Shown: piece after piece, positions 31,985-42,365 of the stretch
How the letters are laid out: every line of letters begins with the position of its first letter
How positions within the stretch are numbered: the stretch's first letter is position 1
Assembly (NCBI RefSeq): GCF_000003815.2
Contig: NC_049990.1
Span: 1,940,225-2,004,224, forward strand
DNA from: Branchiostoma floridae
Lineage: Eukaryota > Chordata > Leptocardii > Amphioxiformes > Branchiostomatidae
DNA length: 64,000 nucleotides
Reading direction: 5' to 3'
The notes under the pieces: model-generated
Told to the model about the DNA's origin: nothing
Database searches by the model: none
What the model saw: only the letters and a program-made list of their open reading frames with translations
Position numbers and translations under genes: made by a program

Positions 31985-32668
31985 ATTCTATTGTTCTGGG
32001 TCAAACATCATCTCCTGGTTATCCAACAGTTGTCGCGATATCGCTCAGCTGAATGCTGAGATTTCAGTAAAGAGGATATAATTTAGAAGAGCCAATCGTA
32101 CAAGATAAAATTGAGAAATGATATTCCATGTATTACAGGTTTGAGTCCTTAGCCAGCGTCCACGGGCGCCGCCATTTTGGTTCCCAGTGGTGTATGATGG
32201 GAATGGGTGTTGCAATTTTCCGTGGAATGTTATGAGCGTGTCGTTGCGGTCTTGTCGGATATAAAGGGACGGCAGCCACAACAATAAATGTTGGTTCTGT
32301 TTTATGATGGTGTTTTTAATCCCTACTGACTACTGTCCGCATACATTACCAACCGTCAGTAGCGTTGGAGACGCACATTACAGCTTCTAGCCACAGACCG
32401 GCTCTGTGATTTTGGACATTGGTGGATAATCATACAGACATCGTGTGTATGATAACACTGTACAGGTGTTGGGGAAATGAAATGATTAGATATTCGGCCC
32501 CTAGTGACTTTCAAAGAAACTGCAGCTGGACTTCCGGTCTTCATTTCTGGTGTTCTAGATATCTCGCCTTGTAATGTTTGGGACATAAGTAAATGCGAAT
32601 TTTCTTATATTCCCCATGTGGTAACAAATTTAATGTGAAATAAAACCTACATGCTTGTTTTTTTAGTG
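31985..32668. promoter_or_regulatory. Type I spacer between ZU6 and ZU7
   Basis: GTTGTCGCGATATCGC near 32030, YY1-like GCCGCCATTTTG at 32168-32179, plus-strand TATAAA at 32260-32265 in CGGATATAAAGGGACGGCAG. No ORF of note. Confidence 0.5.
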
Positions 32669-33698
32669 TTTATTTGAAAGTAACTGTAAACAAAATAGAT
32701 ATATACGAACTATCAAAAACAAAGAGAGTTGCTTATCAGTAAAGTTATCTTATCTCACTCAACTATTTTTTACCCATTTAAATTCAAACTAAAAGCCTAA
32801 AATATATCAAGAAACAAAGCTAGAGCTACTATTACTAGAAGAACAGGAAATAGTACATTTATCATCATCGCTTGTTGTAAGTTCACTGTAAAGGAGAAAC
32901 TCCTTCCGTTTTACTCAATAACTTGCTACAGTTCCTCATTTGTCAATGAAGGTAAAAAAAAAACTATTTAGTTACATAGTTACATAGCTTCGAAATTAAG
33001 TTCTGCATTAAAAAAACAATGATAAGTTAAACTACAGAAAAAAATGTTATGTTCTACTTTACAAAAACAATGTTAAGTTGTTAATTATTCCACCAAGACG
33101 ATCATAGAAGTTAAAACAGGGCATCAACTTGAATAGTATAAGGTTTCAACAAAACTAACATCTTAGAAACTAACTTCTAAGAAAAAAAAACAGAACCAAC
33201 TATTCATGTGGAATCAAAACTTCTTCAATAATGGGAAAATGCTGTCTGTAATTTCTACAACAAACATTGGACCCAAATTTACAACGGTACAACTCAAGTC
33301 TTTGTCAAGGAAAGAACAATCCACTGCTTTTGTGACGTCACCTTATTCAGAGAGAACATGACTCAGTGAGCGACCATGACGTCACAGAAGCGGTGGAATT
33401 CTCAATCCTTGACAAAGTCTGGAGTTCGTCCGTCGAGGATTTGGGCAAGTCCAATTGTTTGTGTTGAAAAGAACATTTAAACTCTTGATTAACAAAACGC
33501 AGTTCAAATCTAATCCTAAATGACTTCTTCAGAGAGGAACTTTCAACATAACAGAAAAGCTGTTGCCTCAACAACACTAGCTTAAAGTGACTTTACTGAT
33601 GACGGGCTGGTAAATCATAAACTAGTAAGTCTTCAGGATCAACAGCTAGGTGAACTATGTGATTCACTCTCCCAGTGTTCATTACGAGTGTACGTAGG
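32669..33698 (-). other. ZU7 3' UTR with poly(A) signal
   Basis: AATAAA at 32669-32674 (as TTTATT). AT-rich. A palindromic pair near 33310-33420 (CTTTGTCAAGG ... CCTTGACAAAG, with TGACGTCA on each side) is shared with ZU8 and could form a stem of about 100 bases. ACTCTCCCAGTGTTCATTACGAGTG near 33667 is shared with ZU8. Confidence 0.6.
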
Positions 33699-33830
33699 TT
33701 AGACCACGTGGCTTGCTGAACTGCATGCTGCACTCCTCACACCTTTGAGTCCCCTATGGGTCCGCATAGGAGTCTTTAAATTTCCCATCTGACTAAACTG
33801 CCTGCTGCACTCCTCACATCTGTAGGGTTT
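33699..33830 (-). pseudogene. ZU7 out-of-frame C-terminal finger and tail
   Basis: Encodes one further finger, [18 protein letters not shown], in which the first zinc-binding His is Pro (KTPMRTH), followed by [13 protein letters not shown]. It is separated from the ZU7 frame by a 2-base deletion in the linker (CTCCCGTGTGAG instead of CTCCCCTGTGTGAG at ~33829-33840). The tail is itself a frameshifted finger and is shared with ZU8 and ZU11. Confidence 0.8.
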
Positions 33831-34671
33831 CTCCCGTGTGAGTCCGCATGTGTATCTTAAGATTTCCCAGCTGACTGAACTGCCTGCTGCACTCCTCACA
33901 TTTGTACGGTTTCTCACCTGTGTTAGTCCGCATGTGTTTCTTCAGATCACCCAGCTGACTAAACTGCCTGCTGCACTCCTCGCATGTGTAGGGTTTCTCA
34001 CCTGTGTGAGTCCGCACGTGTTTCTTCAGATCACCCAGCTGACTAAACTGCCTGCTACACTCCTCACACCTGTAGGGTTTCTCCCCTGTGTGAGTGCGTA
34101 TGTGAGTCTTCAGATGACTCAGCTGACTAAACTGGCTACTGCACTCCTCACACTTGTAGGGTTTCTCGCCTGTATGTGTCCGCATGTGAGTCTTCAGATG
34201 ACTGAAAAGACTGAACTGTCTGCTGCACTCCTCACAATTGTAGGGTTTCTCACCTGTGTGTGTCCGTATGTGGCTCTTTAGATTACTCTCCTGACTGAAC
34301 TGCCTGCTGCACTCCTCACACCTGTACGGTTTCTCCCCTGTGTGAGTCCGCATGTGAGCCTTCAGATAACCCAGCTTACTGAACTGTCTGCTACACTCCT
34401 CACACCTGTAGGGTTTCTCACCTGTGTGAGTTCGCATGTGAATAGTCAGATCACCCATCTGACTGAACTGCCTGCTGCACTCCTCACACTTGTAGGGTTT
34501 CTCCCCTGTGTGAGTCCGCATGTGAGCCTTCAGATGACCCAGCTTACTGAACTGTCTGCTGCACTCCTCACACCTGTAGCGTTTTTCCTCTCTGACAGAT
34601 CGCACAGAGGAATCCTTTTTCGCCTTTTTCCTGACGTCACTCAAACCCTGGGCACTGCTTGTTGCCGACAT
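33814..34671 (-). CDS. ZU7: C2H2 zinc-finger protein, 9 fingers, frameshifted end
   Basis: Protein of 285 residues, N-terminus [18 protein letters not shown]. Helix -1/3/6 residues: KHA, QDI, KYA, QNS, LHT, QHT, QDK, QDK, QNI. Finger 8 has lost its last His (HMRTN), so eight complete zinc sites remain. Fingers 7 and 8 are near-identical neighbours, a recent internal duplication. The protein stops at TGETLQM because of a 2-base deletion; one more finger lies out of frame. Exon 2 starts at 34693 with acceptor TCTTCAG. Confidence 0.92.
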   Translation of the reverse strand: MSATSSAQGLSDVRKKAKKDSSVRSVREEKRYRCEECSRQFSKLGHLKAHMRTHTGEKPYKCEECSRQFSQMGDLTIHMRTHTGEKPYRCEECSRQFSKLGYLKAHMRTHTGEKPYRCEECSRQFSQESNLKSHIRTHTGEKPYNCEECSRQFSLFSHLKTHMRTHTGEKPYKCEECSSQFSQLSHLKTHIRTHTGEKPYRCEECSRQFSQLGDLKKHVRTHTGEKPYTCEECSRQFSQLGDLKKHMRTNTGEKPYKCEECSRQFSQLGNLKIHMRTHTGETLQM

Positions 34672-34693
34672 CCTCCTAGATCTTGTGCAACTT

Positions 34694-36164
34694 CTGAAGA
34701 GACAAAAGGAACGATCAAGTTAGAAATGTTTTATCCATACTAGAAGCTATGTGGACCGCAATACATGAATACGGTTTTTTTTGTTGCCACAGATCATTAA
34801 AGTATAAAAGAGAAGCAGCTTCATCCTTAGTTATTTGAGTGTGCAAGGCATGTATCCTTCAGTGATTCGTAGTGAGGGGCGAAAATGCGGTTTCCTTTGC
34901 CACGGAAACACAATTTTCATGGAAAATAGAAGCAACAAATAAAATTCTGCCTTGTAATCTCCAAGAAGAAAGTGGAAAACTCAGACTACTTTGCCGGCTA
35001 CACTCCTTCTGTCAGCTTAAGATATCATCTTTTCCCACCGTAGTATCTGCTTGGAGATTACAAAATTCGGACAGAAATTACGGGGCTCAAATGTGCTGGG
35101 TTTTACTTCGTGCTTGTAATGTGATTAACGTAATACTATGCGAAAGGGACCGACACCTATTTTTTACGAGAATAATAAAAGGACAAACACAAAGGTGTGC
35201 GATTTTTGATGCTCTCATAGCTACAAGTACATGTACATGTAACACTAACAGGCGAGAACCTGGTCTGATGCTTTGGATATACAATGTAGCGGTTTTCCTT
35301 CTTGTTGGCGTTTTTAATGGGATTAACGTATGCGAAAGGGACAGACATCTATTGTTTGAATACGAGCTTAACAATAGGACAAAAACAAAGGAGCGATGCT
35401 TCTGATGCTAGATGCTACCCCATGCTTGAAGCTACAGTGAAAACAAAGACATGGTGAATCTCTCGAATTCTTATCAATTTCTAGGTAAAATCTGTGACAT
35501 TACTCGGCCAAACATCAGCAAAATTGGAAGTCCTTTTTGTTCCACGCAAGTTGTCCACAAAAGTAGAGAAAACCCTGAAATTTGAAACCATGTCTAAGCG
35601 AACCCTCCCGTAAAAATAAAATAAGGAACACGCCATGATGAACACCAGATGTTAGAATAGCGGGGCAAGGGGCGGACGGAGGGGGTTTACAGTATAGCGT
35701 ACATACAACAACTGCGCCCTTCCTTCATACCAGTAAAACGTTACTTGAACATTGACATATACGTGAAACACACTTAAACACAAATGCAGTTTCACCCATT
35801 TTGATGGTTACAACCCAAAACTTTCTTGAAAGAAAGACCCCCGGTAAACCCCTACAGGGCCCCGACAATTTGTTTACATTATCTCTTGTCTTCGTCCTCG
35901 CTTCCCCGTGTGAATTTTGAATAAACATTGACAAAGAATTCCCTCCATCTTAGGCGAGAAAAACGGCAAAGCTATAAAGGAACATGAGTACCACTTTCTT
36001 CTGCAAGCTATGGTGTGTTTTTCCACGCCCACAGAAAACAGAAAACTGGAGTTCACTGTTTAATTACTAGTAGTTGAGAGGATCGAGGGCCCCCACCAAA
36101 ATCACTTCAGTTTTCTGTCAAACCTACAGAAGTTTTAGGGTCAAAATACAACGAATCGCCTCAC
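34694..36164 (-). other. ZU7 intron
   Basis: ~1.47 kb; donor is CAG|GTGAGG at 36163-36164. Holds the MITE at 34954-35061 and a partial duplication: the block around CGAAAGGGACCGACACCTATT (35140-35200) recurs at 35330-35390. No gene. Confidence 0.7.
34954..35061. mobile_element. MITE, TCTCCAAG-type ends
   Basis: GTAATCTCCAAGAAGAAAG ... CTGCTTGGAGATTAC, 108 bases, splitting the block AAAATTCTGCC...GCAGAAATCAC. A truncated copy (GTGATCGCCAAGAAGAAAGTGG) is at 52846-52870 in ZU11. Confidence 0.75.
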
Positions 36165-36327
36165 CTGAACAAACTTGAACCTTAGTCTTGCACACAACCA
36201 CCAGAAGGTTGTCTCTCAAGCCGAGAAAGTTGTGGTCTTTGCTTCGGAAGGACGGGAACTTTTCCAAACCGCTGTCGCTCTCGACTCTCCGAATAAACAG
36301 GAAGGCGGCGTCATGTGACCCGAAAGT
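36165..36327 (-). promoter_or_regulatory. ZU7 exon 1 and promoter core (ETS site mutated)
   Basis: Donor end at 36165. The core at 36311-36327 reads TCATGTGACCCGAAAGT: the E-box is intact but GGAA has become GAAA, so ETS binding is probably lost. Confidence 0.68.
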
Positions 36328-37033
36328 AATATTTTGTTCTGGGTCAAACATCATCTCCTGGTTATCTAACAGTTGTCGCGACATCGTTCAGCTCAATGGT
36401 GAGATTGTAGTAGTGAGGATATAATTCAGAAGAGCCTATTGTGTAACCTGAGACATAAAATTACATGTATAACAGGTTTGCGATATGATTAGACCTGCGT
36501 TTACGGGCGCCGCCATTTTGTTTCCCGGTGGTGCATGAATTTGATGGGAATTTGCGGTGTTGCATTTTCGATGTGTAAATATTGAGGTGGAATGTTATGA
36601 GTGTGTCGTTGCGGTCTTGTCGGATATAAAAGGACGGCAGCCACAACGATAAATGTTGGTTCTGTTTTATGGTGGAGTTTTTAATCCCTACTGACTACTG
36701 TCCGCATACATTACCAACCGTCAGTAGCGTTGTAGGCGCACATTTAAGTTTCTTAGTCGTGACAGCCCGGTTCTGTGATGTTGAGCATTGGTGGATAATC
36801 CTAGAGATCGTGTGTATATTGACACTGTTCAGGTGTTGGGAAAATGAAATGATAAGATAATTGGCCCCTAGTAACTTTCAAAGAAACTGCAGCAGGATTT
36901 CCGGTCTTCTTATCTGGTGTTCTAGATATCTTGCCTTGTAATCGTTGGCACGATAAGTAAATGGGATTTTCCTATACTTCTCATGTGGTAACAAATTCAA
37001 AGTGAAATAAAAACCAGATGCTTGTTTTTAGTG
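36328..37033. promoter_or_regulatory. Type I spacer between ZU7 and ZU8
   Basis: YY1-like GCCGCCATTTTG at 36509-36520; plus-strand TATAAA at 36625-36630; common spacer blocks thereafter. Confidence 0.5.
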
Positions 37034-38233
37034 TTTATTTGAAAGCAACTCCTAACAAAATAGATAAATGCAAACAATCAAAAATCAACAAAGAAAGTTG
37101 CTCATCAGTAAAGTTAACATTTCTCCCAAAACTATTAACATTTTCTACCAGTCTATTGTTATACCATCTAAATTAAAACTACAAGCCTAAAATATATAAC
37201 AATTCAAGCTACAAGCCTAAAATATATAACAATTCAAACTACAAGCCTAAGATGTATAACAATTCAAACTACAAGCCTAAGATGTATAACAATTCAAACT
37301 ACAAGCCTAAAATATATGCAAAAAAGTAGAGCTAGAGCTTCTATTTCTAGAAGAACAGGAAAATAATACATTGCTCGTTGTAAGTTCACTCGTAAAGGAG
37401 GTACTCTTTCTCTTGTACTTGCTACTGTTCCTCATTTGTTAATAAAGGTAAAAAAACAATGTTAAGATGTAACGTTAGCTAACAAAACTATGTTAAGTTC
37501 TAGCAAGGACGTAACATCCTTGGTTGTAGATTGAAAAATACAAAACAATGTTAAATTCCACTTGAAGAAAATAACGTTATGTTCTACTTTACCAAAACAA
37601 TGCTAAGTTTGTTCTTTTGAGATAGGAACTCAACTTGAATACGATATGCTTCCAACAAAACATCTTAGAAACTAACTTCTATAAAACCCCAACCAACTAT
37701 TCATGTGGAATCCAAACTTCAATAAGAGAAAAATGTTGTCTGTAATTTCTACCACAAAGATTGGACCCAAATTTACACAGTCTAATTTAAGTGTTCGTCA
37801 AAGAATGAACAATCCACCGTTTTTGTGACGTCACGTTATGCTGATAGAACGTGGCTCGGTGAGCGACCATGATTTGCGGAAAGTATATGGCAGGCCCCGT
37901 CTCTAAACAACCTGACGTCACAGAAGCGGTGAAATGCTCATTTTATGACAAGTTTGGAGTTAGTCCATCGAAGACTTGGGTAAGTCCGATTATTTGTGAT
38001 GGAAAGTACACTTTGACTCTTCATTAACAAAACGCAGTTCAAATCTAATCCAGAATGACTTCTTCAGAGAGGAACTGTCAACATAACAGAAAAGCTGTTG
38101 CCTCAACAACACTAGCTAAAAGTGACGTTACTGATGACGTGCTGGTAAGGCAAATACTAGTAAGTCTTCAGGAACAACAGCTAGGTGAACTATGTGATTC
38201 ACTCTCCCAGTGTTCATTACGAGTGCACGTAGG
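37034..38233 (-). other. ZU8 3' UTR with poly(A) signal
   Basis: AATAAA at 37034-37039 (as TTTATT), 1.2 kb past the stop. Carries the 30-base tandem repeat at 37176-37319, and a TGACGTCA-flanked inverted pair near 37820-37930 like that in ZU7. Confidence 0.62.
37176..37319. repeat. 30-base tandem repeat, ~4.8 copies
   Basis: Unit CTACAAGCCTAAAATATATA plus ACAATTCAAA; two copies carry AAGATGTATAA instead of AAAATATATAA. It expands a sequence present once in other 3' UTRs (CTACAAGCCTAAA near 32790 and 50668). Confidence 0.93.
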
Positions 38234-38956
38234 TTAGACCACCTGGCTCGCGGAACTGCATGCTGCACTTCTCACACCTTTGAGTTTCCCGTGAGTCCGC
38301 ATGTGAGTCTTTAGATTACCCAGCACACTGAACTGCCTACTGCACTCCTCACATCTGTAAGGTTTCTCCCCTGTGTGAGTCCGCATATGTTTCTCCAGAT
38401 TACCCAGCTCACTGAACTGTTTGCTGCACGCCTCACACCTGTAGGGTTTCTCACCTGTGTGAGTCCGCATGTGTTTCTTCAGATTACATAGATGACTGAA
38501 CTGCCTGCTGCACTCACCACACCTGTAGGGTTTCTCCCGTGTGTGAGTCCGCATGTGAGTTTTTAGATTACCCAGCTTACTGAACTGTTTGCTGCACTCC
38601 TCACATCTGTAGGGTTTCTCACCTGTGTGAGTTCGCATGTGCCTTTTCAGACTCTCCAGCTGACTGAACTGCCTGCTGCACTCCTCACACCTGTAGGGTT
38701 TCTCCCCTGTGTGAGTCCGCATGTGAGTCTTCAGATGACCCAGCAGACAGAACTGCTTGCTGCACTCCTCACATTTGTAGGGTTTCTCCCCTGTGTGAGT
38801 CCGCATGTGTTCCTTAAGATGACCCAGTCGACTGAACTGCTTGCTGCACTCCTCACACCTGTAGCTTTTCTCCTCTCTGACAGATCGCACAGAAGAATCC
38901 ATTTCCGTCTTTCTCCTAACGTCACCCCAACTCTGGGCACTGCTTGTTGCCGACAT
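38234..38956 (-). CDS. ZU8: 7-finger C2H2 zinc-finger protein, promoter lost
   Basis: Protein of 240 residues from the conserved start [16 protein letters not shown]; the frame stays open upstream to 39025 but that part reads through intron into Penelope-like sequence. Helix -1/3/6 residues: RHE, LHT, QSR, KNT, HNK, ENK, VNT. It ends [20 protein letters not shown], a frameshifted finger used as a tail. The acceptor region has a 4-base duplication (CTACATACAG). From 39009 upstream no ZU intron, exon 1 or promoter is found; Penelope-like and LINE sequence replaces them, so expression is doubtful. Confidence 0.88.
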   Translation of the reverse strand: MSATSSAQSWGDVRRKTEMDSSVRSVREEKSYRCEECSKQFSRLGHLKEHMRTHTGEKPYKCEECSKQFCLLGHLKTHMRTHTGEKPYRCEECSRQFSQLESLKRHMRTHTGEKPYRCEECSKQFSKLGNLKTHMRTHTREKPYRCGECSRQFSHLCNLKKHMRTHTGEKPYRCEACSKQFSELGNLEKHMRTHTGEKPYRCEECSRQFSVLGNLKTHMRTHGKLKGVRSAACSSASQVV

Positions 38957-39006
38957 CCTCCTAGATCTTGTGTAGCTACTGTATGTAGAGACAATAGGAA
39001 CGATCC

Positions 39007-39256
39007 GCCAAAAATAGTTACTCAAGCAACTGGATATGGTTTTGAAACGGTCAGACGTTTCGGAAATAATCCACTTTCCTTCGTCAGTGACACTGAAGTG
39101 ATCTGCAAGAAACAGGTCTTTTATACTCTAACTATGAATGAAGACAATTTCAGATGTCCAATAGGAAAGGTTGTAAGACAATTCAGACTGAAGACAATTT
39201 GGATTCCAAAGAAAACAAAGCTAAGCCAAAGTCAAGCTGAAGACAATTTGGATTAG
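39007..39256 (-). mobile_element. Penelope-like tail fragment upstream of ZU8
   Basis: Minus-strand reading VTDEGKW...[20 protein letters not shown], related to 3066-3325. It abuts the ZU8 intron only ~30 bases beyond the acceptor. Confidence 0.55.
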
Positions 39257-39380
39257 CTCCTGTAACTAAAACAACAGGAGCTAATTGACTCATTTGCATT
39301 AACTGTGTCATAGCCTTGATATCCTTTGAAATCCAAATTGTCTTCAGCTTAACTTTGGCTTAGCTTTGTTGATACAGTTT
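39200..39380. repeat. Inverted repeat around a short hairpin
   Basis: ACAAAGCTAAGCCAAAGTCAAG and CTGAAGACAATTTGGATT (39216-39255) are mirrored by AATCCAAATTGTCTTCAG and CTTAACTTTGGCTTAGCTTTGT (39331-39372). The inner hairpin is TAGCTCCTGT...ACAGGAGCTA (39255-39284). It is probably made from two opposed Penelope-like ends. Confidence 0.75.
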
Positions 39381-41100
39381 CCGGGTATTTAAATCACAGA
39401 TGTTCATAGAATATCATACATATATATAGAATATTATCATACATATATAAAACAGTTCAAAACACAACGAGTAGCGAACACAGCGAAGGCAATTAAGCGT
39501 TCAGAAGTCTAGTCATGTGAGGAACAGCGCTGGATCTATATCTGTCAGTCTTACAGTGTATAATGTCTAGTTTCTGTGATGATCGTGTCGACCTTCCGCT
39601 TATTTCCCCCCGAGAAGAAGGGAGAAGGTGTCTGAATTGCTCAGATGACTGCAGTGATCTGGCGAACTTCATCGTTAAGGCTTCGCGACGGTCTTCGAGT
39701 GTGGGTAGGTCTAGTAAGTCACATGCCTTGGTGTAGGACGTAGAGTCAGGGCCTAAAATGATTCTGAAGGCACGTCTTTGAACAGATTCGATCTTCTTAC
39801 TGAGCACGCTGGGTAGTCCGAGGTGCCACACGGGGGCACAGTACTCAGTTATGGGACGGATGTAAGTGATGTAGACTGTCACAAGATCTTCGGTTGGGAG
39901 GCTGAAGTGTTTGAGTTTACATAGGAGAAAGAGCCGTTGACTGGCTTTCTTATACATAGTGTTGACATGAGTGTTCCACTTCAGGTTTGATTGAAGATGT
40001 ATTCCAAGGATTTTCATAGATGGTACTTCTTGGAGGACAACATTACTGACTATGAGTGGGCGAGGGATGTAAGGGACTCTGTTGAATTGTATGTACATAA
40101 CTTTGCACTTTCCAGGGTGGAGCATCATGTGGCTTTCTTTTGACCAGCTGTCCAAGTCAGTTAGGTCCTGTTGCAGGTGTGACGGGCTTACAGGTGGGTT
40201 TCGGACTTCCAGCATGTTCAAATCATCAACAAATTTCCAGCGCTTGGACAGAGCTTCTTGTGCTGCACTATTAATGTAAGCAGTGAAGATAAGGGGGCCC
40301 AGTAACGTACCCTGTGGCAGACCACAAGTGATCAGAACGCTGTTTGAACACGAGCCGTGGTATCGCACCACTTGGCGCCTGTTTGTGAGAAAATCGGCTA
40401 TCCATCTGACCAACGAAGGCCGCAGGCCGAGTTCAACAAGACGGCAAATCGCGACTGTGTGGCTGACTCTGTCGAAAGCTTTGCTATAGTCAGTAGAGAC
40501 TAGGGAACAAAGAGTATTAGGCTTGTCACATGCCTAGAATAAAGTGTTTGTCATGTCTAGGAGGCAGTGAGTGGTGGATCGGCCTTTAATCCCACCGAAC
40601 TGCTGAGCGTCAATGTTCGGGAGGATGTCTGTCATAGCCCACTGGCAGATGAAGTTTTCTGCGACCTTACTCAGGAGTGATGTTAAAGAGATAGGCCGAA
40701 GTTCATTTACGGACGGTGGTTTGCACCTGGGGACTGGGACTACAGTGGCGTTTTTCATCTGGTACTAAACCTTGTTGGAGCGATGAGTTTAGTATGTCTG
40801 CCAGCGGAACACTCAATTCATAAGCAAACTCTTTGATCAGCTTGCCGGGAATGGCGTCGGGACCAGCCGCTTTACGAGTCTTGACCTTTTGCAACTTCAT
40901 GTAGACGTCCCAGTGATTTACTGTAGGCGGAGGTCGGGCCGGTAGGTAAGCTGGTAGCAATGATAAATCCAACGGCGGTAGGGAGTTGATCACAGTTGCA
41001 AGGGATTTGTTTATTGCGTTAGCAATACTAGGTGTGTCGCTGGGATCCAAACCATTGATCTGGATGTCAGGCAGTAAATAGCAGTAATATAGCAAATAAA
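39381..41100 (-). mobile_element. LINE fragment, 5' truncated, several frameshifts
   Basis: Reverse-transcriptase region only. Frames, 5' to 3' on the minus strand: 41095-40703 (KAAGPDAIPGKLIKEF), 40758-40534 (ELRPISLTSLLSKVAENF), a bridge near 40480-40520 reading STDYSKAFDRV, and 40413-39493 (CGLPQGTLLGP, FVDD). There is no endonuclease domain. A distinct family from the two other large LINEs. Confidence 0.85.
39493..40413 (-). pseudogene. LINE reverse transcriptase C-terminal part (FVDD type)
   Basis: 306-residue frame: GLPQGTLLGPLIFTAYIN at 31-48, catalytic FVDD at 61-64 (usual form YADD/FADD), then the thumb-like region MYKKASQRLFLLCKLK and VQRRAFRIILG. The upstream motif YSKAFD lies in another frame, so the element is dead. 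Confidence 0.85.
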
Positions 41101-41344
41101 TGTGAAAAATACATTGTTAGAACCAAAAATAGTGATTTTTGGCAAAACTGCCTGTCAGCAAACGGTTGCCATGGCAACACGAAAAAATGGAAAATTTGAC
41201 AAACTTCGTAACTTTGTTGCCAACAATATTTTAGGAAAACTCACCAAATTTGGTGGCTTTAGCGTAAGGCGTTCTGGCGTTGTAGGACATCGAAGTTGGC
41301 GCAGGCCTCAAAAGCCCCCCCCCCCTCCGGTCTGAATAGGGTTA
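41101..41344. other. Unassigned, with RFX X-box palindrome and C-run
   Basis: GTTGCCATGGCAAC at 41165-41178 is a perfect 14-base palindrome matching the RFX X-box. A run of C occurs at ~41317-41327. The plus-strand frame 41102-41335 (77 residues) has no recognisable feature and I do not call it. Confidence 0.5.
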
Positions 41345-41700
41345 AACATACATCTTTTATTCAGTACATACATTTGAACAGTGAATTTGAACAACATAAA
41401 ACTTGTACGTGAAATGTATTTCTGTTCCAAGGCTTAAAATAAGAACAAAGTCGATTCATTATGTTACAAACTGTTGCACGCTCCGTATTTCTCCACTCGC
41501 CCATTCTCCAGTTTGTCGAGTTCGTTCGTATCAGGCGCTAAATCTCTGCCGACTTTCCTGAGGTATTCCGGGATCCCTGTGCTTCACAGCTCTTGAGAAT
41601 CTCGTTCACTACGAACCCAGACACGACTTCTCCGAAGAAAGGTAGCATTTTGGTCCTCCAGCGCCATGACCACTACTCAATGGCGGACTGTTATTGTCGT
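41345..41700 (-). pseudogene. Candidate small intronless gene or its relic (not a ZNF)
   Basis: On the minus strand: GTCATGG (a good initiation context, ATG at 41665-41667) opens a peptide beginning MALEDQ. After a likely +1 shift in an AAAA run, the frame reads LPFFGEVVSGFVVNEILKSC; after a second shift near 41576-41582 (GGGATCCC) it reads IPEYLRKVGRDLAPDTNELD and ends ...EKYGACNSL with TAA at 41464-41466. A 3' UTR with AATAAA (TTTATT at 41356-41361) follows. Total ~67 codons if both shifts are ignored. I do not recognise the protein. Upstream CCAAT and GC boxes suggest a real transcription unit; the shifts could be decay or sequencing error. Confidence 0.4.
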
Positions 41701-42110
41701 CTGAACTTGATTGGGCGGGGGTGCAAATAAATTTATTTTCCATTTGCAGTTTAAATCGGACATGACTTGAAATAGATTTTATTGTCTTAAATATTATAGG
41801 TAATTCAATGTTGTTTTAAGACAGCAAATGTTTTCTTTGAACAAAGTTAAACTACCGATGTTAATAGAGGGAGCCATTCCCCCTGCCATGCCTGTACTTA
41901 TTCCCCTATCTTGGCAGATGGACGATTCCTGGATATCTCATTCTGATTGGCCAGCGTCCTGTTTGCCTGTCCTCAGTTCATTGGTTTAAACTTTCAACAG
42001 TTTTATCACATATGTGATAATCAAAAATTTAATGCACGGCTGTTACGGCGTCATAACCAGCATGAAATGGGGCCTTCTGATTGGCCCACGTCCCCTGGCT
42101 ATATGATAAT
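41701..42110 (-). promoter_or_regulatory. CCAAT/GC-box region upstream of the small candidate gene
   Basis: ATTGG (CCAAT on the minus strand) at 41710-41714, 41946-41950, 41980-41984 and 42080-42084; two are in the full NF-Y context CTGATTGGCC. A GC box (GGGCGGGG) is at 41713-41720. A palindrome, ATCACATATGTGAT, lies at 42006-42019. This segment is not homologous to the ZU spacers. Confidence 0.45.
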
Positions 42111-42365
42111 GAGTATTGGTGGATAATCATACAGAGATCGTATGTATTAATTAACACGGCCTCAAGTGTTGGGGAAATGAAATGATGAGATAATCGGCCC
42201 CTAGTGACTTTAAAAAAATGCAGCAGGACTTCCGGTCTTCATATCTGGTGTTCTAGATATCTCGCCTTCTAATGGTTGGGACTATAAGTAAATGTGAGTT
42301 TCCTATACTTTTTATGTGGTAACAAATTCATTTTGAAATAAAGACTACATGCATAGTGCCAACTA
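42111..42365. other. Spacer remnant before ZU9
   Basis: The common spacer resumes at GAGTATTGGTGGATAATC and continues to the ZU9 poly(A) site. No gene. Confidence 0.55.

Noticed and set aside
34872-35405. 177-residue plus-strand frame in the ZU7 intron
   Set aside because: It crosses a MITE and a duplicated intron block; equivalent regions in other units are not open.
38957-39025. N-terminal extension of ZU8 ([23 protein letters not shown])
   Set aside because: It reads through the splice acceptor into intron and Penelope-like sequence; other units start at the conserved ATG corresponding to 38956.
41102-41335. 77-residue plus-strand frame ending in a proline run
   Set aside because: The end is a translated C-run; no domain and no homology to anything seen in the window.
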